Shown: piece by piece, positions 26,901 through 38,900 of the stretch | Layout of the letters: the number at the start of each line of letters is the position of its first letter | Numbering within the stretch: position 1 is the stretch's first letter | Assembly (NCBI GenBank): GCA_029237695.1 | Contig: CM055265.1 | Location: 71,029,912 to 71,093,911 of the forward strand | DNA length: 64,000 nucleotides | DNA from: Conchocele bisecta | Lineage: Eukaryota; Mollusca; Bivalvia; Lucinida; Thyasiridae | Direction: 5' to 3' | Made by a program: the position numbers and the translations under genes | The notes under the pieces: model-generated | The model's database searches: none | What the model saw: only the letters and a program-made list of their open reading frames with translations | Told to the model about the DNA's origin: nothing

Positions 26901-29900
26901 GTTATTGCTTTTTGATACTCGCTAATTTCAATTGGGTTTATGGCAATTTTAATTGGGTATTTAAGCAAATATTCAGCTTATGTGGAGCTCTGACTTGTTC
27001 ATAGTCTGAAAATCAGTTTGTGACCATTGGATTTATCAGAAAATCCATTTCAGTTATTTAGGGGTGAAAGGATTAACACATTTTGTTCAGAAGATGCACC
27101 ATTTCACTGACAGATTTTTTTTTATTAGTTTCTTTATTTACAATTAGAAATATATATTGTGACTACCATTGGAATGTATCGTCTCATTGTCTGAATTCTT
27201 TCCCATTTCTTTCCCGTCTCCAGTACAATTGCATTCAGTGAAATGGAATCTGTAGTGAATGGTGTCTGTAGCCTACCATAAGTTTGTGTTGGGCTGTTGT
27301 TTACCATTATCTGTTTATTGCAAACATGTCGGTGAATGAGTATTAGCTTTAAAATAGAAGCAGCAAATTATGTAAAAGATTCAAATGTCACTTCACAGGA
27401 ATAGAACAGTGATGCAGTGGAAAAACATTTAATGAGATATTACATTTAGAAACCTATTTAGCTTGTGTTAATTAATCATCAGGCCTCGACAAATCCACTC
27501 ATATTTGTGAGTGAATTTTCGATTTGGACGAGACTGGTAATTTGAAGAGACAGCGCGGCACAAACATTAAAACATATAGGATTGTACGAGTTTAAATCCA
27601 ATCTGGACGAGTGGAAAATGAAGAATTTGTCGAGGCCTGGTCATCAGTACTTGGTACAATGCATAATGCATAATGCATATATACCAAGTACTGATCTTTA
27701 ACACAAGCCATACTCTGCAAGCAATATACTTATTGCTTTGCTCATATTTATGGCTTCTCCTTTAATACGGTCCCTGTGGGTTGGGTCTAATGTTAGGCCT
27801 GTCTGACGGTCGTTGTGGTCTTCTCATCACAGTCATGATATAGGCGTGTTTTCACTTCATACTTGCTATAATTGATACTAATGTAAGCTTGTGGCTGCTT
27901 TTGGTACTTTATTTTTGTATTGTATTTCCATTCTCTTATTCAAATTAGACACTAGCCTGATATTATCTGTATGCGGATGTGATTGGGTAATTGGGGTTTA
28001 TGTTATTTGTGACTACTGTCTGTTCCACGTTTTGCTGCCGACGAAATTTTGGCTGTTAAACACATTAAATCTAAACAATATTTAAAAGTATTAAAGTACT
28101 TTTTTATCAATAACAAAAAAGTCACCCTCCCCAAAAAAAATTATTTCATGAAATTCCATCAAATATTGATTTTATTGCGAAAAAACGATTTTCCTATAGG
28201 AATTTAACATGGGGGCTAACAATAGATTTTTAGCTCACCTGAGCGAAGCTCATGTGAGCTATTGTTACCGCAATGTGTCCGTCGTCGTCCGTCGTCCGTG
28301 AACATTTTCAAACGTCTTCTCCTTGGTAACCATTGGGTCTATAGTCACCAAACTTCATGGTCATGGTCCTTAGATAGGGGGATTACAAAATTGTTAAAAT
28401 GACGTCATTACGTAATCCAAGATGGCAGCCGTCTAAAAATAGCACAAATTCTTAAAAAATCTTCTTCTCAAGAACCGCCAACCGGATTTCGACAAAACTG
28501 GGTAGGAATGATCGATGTACATTGCTCTTTCAAAGTTGTTAAAATGGTGACCCCGGGGTCAAAAATGGGCGTGGCCCGTGGGGTCAAATTGGGGTCAAAT
28601 TTTATTTTTGACCGAATATGGTCATGTCGTATATCAAATTAAAGGTATCAATGAGGCGATCACTCTGGTGCATTTTTTGTTGAAATCAGATGGTTATGTC
28701 ATCCAAGATGGCCGCCGAAAGGTAAAAACGTCGTTCTTTTATTAGAGATTTCAAAATTCTTCTTCACATGAACCGCTTGGCCCATGGTAGCCAAACTTAA
28801 ATGTTATGGTCCATGGGTGAAGCCTTTTCAGATTTGTTAAAATGGAGGTCATCGCTAATCCAAGATGGCCACCATCTAAAAATAGCATAAATTCTTAAAA
28901 AATCTTCTTCTCAAGAACCGCTTGCCGGATTTCGACGAAACTTGGTAGGAATGATCGATGTCCATTGCTCTTTCAAACTTGTTAAAATGGAGGTCATCGC
29001 TAATCGAAGATGGCCGCCGTCTAAAAATAGCATAAATTCTTAAAAAATCTTATGAACCGCTAGTCGGATTTCGACTAAACTTGGTAGGAATGATCGATTT
29101 ACAATGCTCTTTCAAATTTGTGAAAATGGTGACCCCGGGGTCAAAAACGGCCCGTGGGGTCAAATTGGGGTCAAATTTTATTTTTGACCGAATATGGTCA
29201 TGCCATATATCAAATTGAAGGTATAAATAAGGCGATCACTCTGGTGCAATATTTGTCGGAATTGGATGATTATGTCATCCATGATGGCCACCAAAAGGTC
29301 CATTTATTCAAGATTTTGAACGTCTTTTTCTCAGGAACCACATGGTTGATGCTGACCAAACTTCATAGGAAGTTAAGATCCTTGGGTGATGCATTTTCAG
29401 ATTTGGTAAAATGATAGTCATCGCTTAATCCAAGATGACCGACATCTAAAAATAGCACCATTTTTTTTAAAACACATGAACTCAATGTCATTCTCCTCTG
29501 GTGTTCATGGAGTCATGTGAGCGAATTAGGGCCATCATGGCCCTCTTGTTTTCAAATATTTTTTTATTTGTGGACCGATTTTCAAAATCGAACTTTTGTT
29601 TTCTTAGATACATCATTTTCAAGCTACCGGTATCTCACCAGGTTTCGGAGTCAATTTCCAAAGGATCAAAAAACAAAAAAATTTGGAAATTGACTCCCCA
29701 TGTTAAAGGTACATGCCCACGCAGCAGGTTACACTGTACTACTACTTTTCAACTTCTGTCATGCCTTATATGAGCCATTTGTCTACCCACTAACGAGTTA
29801 TTTTTAATTACGGCGTGTGTTAATTGGTGTTAAATTGCATTTTATATGCCGCGACCAGAAAGGGTATTTTCTGAACTCGTGCTATTTTTACCAATACGCG

Positions 29901-32900
29901 TCACGTGACACGGTCAATCATATCACATCTTTGACATGCGCAGTGAAGTATCGGGAGTTGAGAAGAAAAATCTCTGTTCGAGTTCAAATCTAAATCTCCT
30001 CGTAACTCTTTCCATTTGGTGATCTGGTCGCCAATATTAACCACTCTCTCTCTCTCTGTACTGCCTGTCCCTCAGACATTTCGCCTTTTTTTTGGCCGAC
30101 ACCGTTTCATACAATTTCGGTCCTGGACGTTTCGACATGTTGATATTCTTGTTTACATATTGGGAAGCCTACTGGCGCGCGTAGTATACTGCGCATGCGC
30201 ACCACAAGCCGTGATGTGAAAGTAGTCGTCCCTGCACATTATCAAAATAGACTGTTACCGCCGCGCGTCGCTAACAGTAAATTGATAATTAATAAATGAT
30301 TATATTTGTATAGCGGGCACTCGTAAATTTTAGAACTGGTGGAATAGTGACATAATTATACACTTATTTAATTTCTATAAAGAACATTTTGTGTCTACTG
30401 CGTGGGCATGTACCTTTAAATTCCCATAGGAAAATCTTTTTTTTTTCGCAATAAAATCAATATTTGATGGAATTTCATCACATAATTTTTTTTGGGGAGG
30501 GTTACTTTTTTGTTATTGATGAAAAAGTACGGTACTTACTTTTAAATATTTTTTATATTTAATGTGTTTAATGGCCAAATGTTCGTCGGCAGCAAAACGT
30601 GGAACAGACAGTATATAGTGTTGACCCAATATACATTTGATAAACATGTACTCTAAATTATGCAATTTGATTGGCCGAGACTGAGCACAGCTCAGCCATG
30701 ACCAATCAAACTTCCTCATTTCATCATTTTCAGGTTTTATGAGCACAGACCCTGGAACCAGGCTATCCATAAATGCTAGAAGTCTCGTGTTTCGAGTCAT
30801 AGCTACACATACACAGTGCTTTAGCTAGTTCTAGTCACAGGTGGAAGACTCGGACCTATGACAGCAAAAAAATGCCTATTAAAAAAATCCCATTACCCCA
30901 CCCACTTGGTCTTCATACATTACCATCTTCTATTTATAGAAAGGTGTGTAAGAATATGGCTATTATAGAAAGAGCCCTCTCTTTTCCGATTCGTACAAAC
31001 ACAATAAACATCGATTAAATGTATGAAATATGTATCTCGCAATCGATAAAGGTATTAGGTATGTGAATATACTCACTTCAAATCGCTGTTTCAAGCATTT
31101 ATTGAGTTATTCGCGTTTTGATTACCGCATCCAAAGCGAAAGTTGCGTGTACGAAAGAATCTCACACAGAATCGGAGGCCGTCCGGCGTGGATTATCGGT
31201 CATATTTGGCCGATAGCTGATCGCCAGCTCAAACTAATGACGTGCACCATGACCATATACATTAGAAACTCCAACCATCCAACGTTCGTCCAATTCCGGT
31301 AGACATAATCTGATAGTACGCGAATCATGAATGAAAGTAGAAAAAATGTGTTTTTTAGATCGGTGAACGATCACAATTGGACGAACTTTGTATGATTGGA
31401 GTTGCTAATGTATATGGTCATGGTGCACGACTTTAGTTTGAGCTGGCGATCAGTTATTGGTCAAATATGACCGATAATCCACGCCGGACGGCGATTCTTT
31501 TGTACACGCAAATTTCGCTTTGGATGGGGTATACAAAATGCGTATAACTGAATAAATGCTGGAAACAGCGATTTGAAGTGAATATGTTCACACACCTAAT
31601 ACCTTTATCGATTGCCAGAGACAGAAGTCATACATTGAATTGATGTTTATTGTGTTTGTGCGAGCCGGAAAAGAGAGGGCTCTTTCTATAATAGCCATAT
31701 AGATACTCACCTTTATAAATAGAATATGGTACTGTACGAGACCAAGTGGGTGGGGTAATGGGATTTTTTTAATAGGCATTTTTTTTGTGTTGTAGGTCCG
31801 AGTCTTCCAACTGTGGTTCTAGTGTACGACTACATTGCTAATTTTTTATATCTTACCGTTTTCGAGCCGAGCCTGATACACATGATATCAGAAAACACAA
31901 GCCATGCATTCCCCATATTTGCCTACCAGGTTGGCTGTACGACTACATTTTTAATTTTTGATATCAAGTTTATCAGAATCGGCTTAAAAACATTAGGAAT
32001 CTAATGCCATATTCGAACCGAGCCTGATAAACATGATATTAGAAAACATTATCTAGCCTGGCATTCTCGATATTTGCATGTACGACCATATGGGTAACTT
32101 CTGTAGCCGATTTCATCAACATTGCAAAGTATACTTTGTAGCAAAGTATACTTTGAGGGAGTAATCATTTATTTTTCCCGAAATGCTTTCTTTCATATAG
32201 AACTAATGACTGCATATATTTGATGATTAAAAGTATGCAGAATTATTATACTGAATTTATTACATTATCACAGCCAAAATGGCTGTGATAATATAATAAA
32301 TTCAGTATAATAAAAATTATAAATTTATCTTTAAATTGAAAATTTCTACCTCAAAGTATACTTTGCTAGATAAGTATACTTTGCAATGTTGGTGAAATCG
32401 GCTACTGATATCAAGTTTTTCAGACTCGGCTCAGAAATGGTAAGAATCCTACCATTTTCAAGTCGAGTCTGATAAACTTGATATCAGAAAACACAACCTG
32501 ACATTCCGTATATTTGGTCGGCAGGTTGGCTGTACGACTACATGGGTAACTACCGGGTGGCGTTCCATGCAGCGGGGGCTCCACCAATCATTGGGGCCAT
32601 CATGATGTTCTTCATACCCAAAGTGCAACAGGTTGGTAATTGTAGACACAGGCTGTGGACTGATGATAAGGTGGTATAATACACTGCTTTAGACATGTAG
32701 AAAACTAATAAATATGTATTATATTATATCTCATACTTTAATTTGCATGAATGTGCAAACTCCATAAAATATTTATTTCCTTTATAATATAACCTTTCCC
32801 AGTGCTCCAGATAGGAATTAGTAATTGAGTATTGTCACTCCATCATTTCTGAAGCAATTGGGTATTTCAAAATTTTGGTTTAAACAGTATTTATTTCTAG

Positions 32901-35900
32901 AGAGATATGTGATATAAATACATGTAATACATAGTTTGAAACGGGATTAGAAAACAAGCTTTTACGGTTATGTGAATTCTTCTCCTGGAAATTTTAATTG
33001 TGTAAAATAGAATCACATTACTGTTTACACATCAGCAGACCGCAATTATTGAATAGTTTGCTTCTAAATGAAAACACATCTTGGTATTTCATCCAAGGAG
33101 ACAATTCTAATGAAATACCAAGATGTGTTTTCATGGAAAAATAAGAAAATATGCTATATTTGTGGTCTGTTTATTGTTTTCTGTAGCATGATAAAGATAC
33201 CACAATTTTTTCATTGATTTTTGATACTCACTACTTCTGATTTCAATTGGGTTTTTGGCAATTTTAATTGGGTATTTACGCAAATGCGCAGCTTATCTGG
33301 AGCTCTGCTTTCCTGTTACAGAGTTTCCCAGCGGTGAATGAGACACAAGAATTTGCTTCTATCTCCATGCTGGACATCTTTAATCAGACTAGAGGTATTG
33401 TGTAGAGTTTATTATTATACCCATTATCTCTGTAGCGGTAAGTCGGATTGACCTCAAACTTCATATACTTCCTTATCATCATCCATATTTTCATTCCATA
33501 CCACACGCATGTGGCCTTCATGTCCAAGGTCAAGGTCAAATTACTTAAAAAGATTTGTGTTAAAGTTTTTGGGTATCCATTATCTCTGCAACGGTAAGTC
33601 GGATTGACTTCAAGCTTCATATCCTTCCTTATCATCATCAATATTTTCATTCCATACTACACCCCATTGCGGCTTCATGTCCAAGGTCAAGGTCAAATTA
33701 TTTTGAAATTTGCGTCCGTAAGATTTGCGTTAAAGTTTTTGGGTACCAATTATCTCTACAACGGTAAGTCTGTTTGACTTCAAACTTCATATACTTCCTT
33801 ATCATAATCCATATTTTCATTCCATACCACACCCATGCGGCCTTCATGTTCAAGGTCAGGTTAAATTACTTGCCCCGGCTCACTTTTTCTAGTACTACTG
33901 CCATTTTGAAATAGCGGATTTATTTCCCGAGACATCTGGAAATCCGACAAAGAAACTTTGTTTCTTTGTCGGATTTACAGATGTCAAGTGAAATAAATCC
34001 GGTATTTCAAAATGGTAGTGGAATAAATTGTATATTACATGCTCTTCGGAAAATGCAAAAATTTGCTCTTAGACCAGCTTATAACGTTGCCAAAATTGAC
34101 AATTTTTGAAATATTTCCTTCAAGGAAATAATCCCTCCAGAATCACGGTAAATCACTGGGTAGCATGTAATATAATATAGCCATTACATTGGAACCTCTC
34201 TAAACCGGACTTAGAGAGATTGCACTGTAATTGTAGAATATAAGTCCCCCCCCCTAACAACATACTTGTGTGCTTTGTAATCATGAAAAGACATGATGAC
34301 CAAAGACATGAAAATAGCCCCTAAATATCTTGCATCGATCATAAGTGTTCTAAACCGGACAACCTGTAATTTTAAAATATATCTTGCACACCTTAGTATA
34401 GTCTGATTGTAGACTTCATTATTCACTGTTTGATCAGTTAACCCTTTCACCCCTAAGTAACTGGAATGGAATGTGATATGTTGATTTTCCGACAAATCCA
34501 ATCGTCACAAAATTATTTGTCCATTTATAAAAAGGGGTTGTTTTTTTTTCTTCTGAGAAATATAAAAAATCACCGGCTCATCTGGATCACTGTTTGCAAG
34601 CTCCACAATAGAGGGATCTAGTGTTGAAAGGGTTAAGCCTTCTTGAAGCCACTTGAGAAAATGTCCACCATCTTGGGCAGGCCAAGTGAATCTGTACTTT
34701 TTCAGTCTTATGACGTCACAATTCCAGCACAAAAATATTTACACAATTCCCTAACATTTGATTGGCCCGTAGCAATTCTCTGTCAACTCCCATGCCGAAC
34801 TACTTTCCGTAATCGTGAGGCGCAGTTAAAATAATTCTTAAGAAAACGGAAAATAAAACACATTTTCTTAATGAATTTATTTCAAATGCTGGAATTATAA
34901 GGAATGAATGGCCTTTTTGTTGAATTTATCGAAAATTGTAATTTTTTATCCCTTCGTCCAGTATTCCCGCGACTTTTCCAAGTTTATACCCCGATAAATT
35001 CCACAAAAAGGTCATTCATTCCTATAATGTCCCACATGCAAGTATTCGACAATCCCAGACAGCCACTATGCTTTCTTGTAACAAAGTTTCTGCAATCACA
35101 GGTCAGTACCCCTTATATTCAAGTGAAGTAGGTTGTAATTTTGTGTGATGTTTAGACCCAATTCTCATGGATTCGTGCTTTCTCATTGATTCATGCCCCT
35201 AAAAAACAAGTGAATAAGTATATTCTAAGAATAGTGTTAATTGAAAATTATTTTAAAAAGGTATTTTAAGTTGATTCCCACGGTTTTCTAAGCTACAGTT
35301 ACATACAATTTTGATGTACCACATATTTTGTGATTTTTCTACATATTTCCTTAATCTGAAGGGGGTCTGTTCGCAAATTATGCATAAAATGTGATATACA
35401 TGTATGTTGATTTCTAGGTGAATCTGGACTTCACCATATTTAAATTTGATGCATCTAGGCAGCAACACTTCTTCATTGTATATGAGTGATCAATGAATGT
35501 CACTCAAATGTGCAAAAAGTTGTAGGGCACGAACCTGATTAGAAGTTTCAAGATCAATTAGGTGACTTGGGTGGATTATTTCTAGGGACTCCAAGACTTG
35601 CATAAACAACAATTTTGGCGAATTCCTTATATGCACTCATAGTCATGTGTTTGAACTTTATGTTGATGTATGCATTTTCAGGAATTAATATAACACACCA
35701 TATGAATTTATGTACTTAGGGGCACGAATCCATGAGAACAGTGACTAGTAGTCTATAGTAGTCACTGTTCTCATGGATTCGTGCCCCTAACTACATGTGC
35801 CACTGACTACATGTGTTGTTTTAGTAGGATTGGAATAGTAATGGTCAAAATGTAATTTAAAACAATAATTAACTTTATCAGATCTAAAGATGTTTTTAGC

Positions 35901-38900
35901 GTAAAAATAGAGCACTTGCCAGTCTCAGGCCAGGGCAATGAGAATAACGTTATGTAACTAATGACATGACATCATATTCACTGGTTTTCCCTCGTAAATG
36001 ACGTTCAACATTCCTGTGCACATCCTTGTTTTTTCACGTTTTACAGCATCGTCAGGGTTGGGACTGAAGTGGGGAATCCCAGCCGCTCGACTGGATTCCC
36101 CTGATTCAGTCCGAAACCCTGCCGTAGACACAGGTTGAAGTAACGGACCGAGGTCTATAAATACATTAAATATGCCTAAAAGCATCAATAAATGAAGAAA
36201 AAAAATAAGCTAAACAATTTTTTTTTACTCCCTCCATATACTCCATCAATAGACTGAAGTGGGGAATTCCAGCCGCTCGACTGGATTCCCCTGATTCAGT
36301 CCGAAACCCTGCCGTAGACACAGGTTGAAGTAACGGACCGAGGTCTATAAATACATTAAATATGCCTAAAAGCATCAATAAATGAAGAAAAAAAATAAGC
36401 TAAACAATTTTTTTTTACTCCCTCCATATACTCCATCAATAGACTGAAGTGGGGAATCCCAGCCGCTCGACTGGATTCCCCTGATTCAGTCCGAAACCCT
36501 GCCGTAGACACAGGTTGAAGTAACGGACCGAGGTCTATAAATACATTAAATATGCCTAAAAGCATCAATAAATGAAGAAAAAAAATAAGCTAAACAATTT
36601 TTTTTTACTCCCTCCATATACTCCATCAATAGACTGAAAGTGGGGAATCCCAGCCGCGTCGACTGGATTCACCCCTGATTCAGTCCGAAACCCTGCCGTA
36701 GACACAGGTTGAAGTAACGGACCGAGGTCTATAAATACATTAAATATGCCTAAAAGCATCAATAAATGAAGAAAAAAAATAAGCTAAACAATTTTTTTTT
36801 ACTCCCTCCATATACTCCATCAATAGACTGAAGTGGGGAATCCCAGCCGCTCGACTGGATTCCCCTGATTCAGTCCGAAACCCTGCCGTAGACACAGGTT
36901 GAAGTAACGGACCGAGGTCTATAAATACATTAAATATGCCTAAAAGCATCAATAAATGAAGAAAAAAAATAAGCTAAACAATTTTTTTTTACTCCCTCCA
37001 TATACTCCATCAATAGATACACATCAATAGATACACATCAATAGATACACATCACTAGATAGATACACATCAATAGATACACATCACATCAATAGGATAG
37101 ACACATCAATAGATACACATCAATAGATACACATCAATAGATAGATACACATCAATGATACACATCAATAGATACACATCAAGTGATAATACACATCAAT
37201 AGATACACATCAATAGATACACATCAATAATAGATACACATCAATAGATACACATCAATAGATACACATCAATAGATAGATACACATCAATAGATACACA
37301 TCAATAGATACACATCAATAGATACACAATCAATAGATACACATCAATAGATACACATCAATAGATACACATCAATAGATGCACATCAATAGAATACACA
37401 TCAATAGATACATCATCAATGAATAGATACACATCAATAGATACACATCAATAGATACACATCAATAGATACCATCAATAGATACACATCAATAGATACA
37501 CATCAATAGATATACAAACAATAGAATAGATACACATCAATAGATAACATATCAATAGATCACTAGATAGATACACATCAATAGATACACATCAATAGAT
37601 GCACATCAATAGATACACATCAATAGATACACATCAATAGATGCACATCAATAGATACACATCAATAGATAACACATCAATAGATAGATACACATCAATA
37701 GATACACATCATAGATACACATCAATAGATACACATCAATAGATACACATCAATAGATACATATCAATAGATACACATCAATAGATAGATACACATCAAT
37801 AGATACACATCAATAGATACACATCAATAGATACACATCAATAGATACACATCAATAGAAACACATCAATAGATACACATCAATAGATACACATCAATAG
37901 ATAGATACACATCAATAGATACACATCAATAGATACACATCAATAGATACACATCAATATATACACATCAATAGATACACATCAATAGATACACACCAAT
38001 AGATGCACATCAATAGATGGAGTATATGGAGGGAGTAAAAAAATAATTTTTTAGCTTATTTTTTTTCTTCATTTATTGATGCTTTTAGGCATATTTAATG
38101 TATTTATAGACCTCAGTCCGTTACTTCAACCTGTGGCCGTAGATTTTAATGGTACAATGCACTGATGCCTAGTCACAAATGGTACAATGTACTGATGCCC
38201 GATTTGTCAACCCATGGATTCTTTTTGCAAACGTGATGGAACCTCCTTGGTCTACATTCACTGGTGCGTAATATGTGGCTGTGACTGGAGAAATGGGGCT
38301 TATAAAATTTGTGACCAGTGTAGCTCCTGATCAAATAACACTTGTAGCTTGATAATGATCTACAGTGCGTGTTAGAAGCATGACAGGTGTTTCTTTGATG
38401 GAATGGCGAACAGTGCAGATCCTGATCAGACTGTTCAGATGTACAGGCTGATCTGGATCTACACTGGTCGCAAAACAAATAAGCCCCATTTCTCTAGTCA
38501 TAGACACATATAGTATATCTGCTTCGTTCCCAGGCTTGTATGAGGTTTATATAGAACATTACAAAGTCACACAAGGGTACATGAAATATATATATATTGT
38601 GTCACCGAATGAGTCCAAATAATTATAAATAGAAGCAATTTAATATTTTTTATGTGCTCCAGGACCTCTGGTTTACCGTACCATCGCTCTAACCGACTGA
38701 GCTAGCCGGGCACGAATACACATCTTCTCCCCATAGTGAGTTAACCCTTTCAACACCAAGTAACTTAATAGGATGTTCCATGCCAATGTTTCAGACTATT
38801 CCATTTATAAAAAGGGGATATTTTTGGTTCTCAAAAATATGAAAATTACTTTCAAACAGTGCAGATCCTGATGAGACGGCTCGTTACGAGCCGGCTCATC

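Larger units (their letters stand above)
28014..30618. mobile_element. Large inverted-repeat element with two internal insertions
   Basis: The left arm (about 28014-28217) and right arm (about 30421-30618) are inverted copies containing TGCTGCCGACGAAATTT and AAATATTGATTTTATTGCG. The loop is enlarged by a dispersed repeat at 28231-29550 and a TTAA element at 29703-30419. The left arm shows the uninterrupted target of the latter. Confidence 0.8.

Noticed and set aside
32632..32635. Alternative exon 4 donor GTTG|GTAATT
   Set aside because: It shifts exon 5 into a frame with TGA after seven codons.
35040..35110. Possible extra exon with donor CACAG|GTCAGT
   Set aside because: The available acceptors give the wrong phase or a stop; exon 5 joins exon 6 in phase without it.
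35958..36952. Five repeated 65-76 aa minus-strand frames (MMLLGIFNVFIDLGPLLQP)
   Set aside because: By-product of the 190-bp tandem array; no start context, no homology recalled, same frame only because the period is conserved.
38695..38720. tRNA-like or SINE A-box look of CTCTAACCGACTGAGCTAGC
   Set aside because: Resembles a tRNA fragment, but no acceptor stem or full cloverleaf can be formed around it; at best a tRNA-derived remnant.
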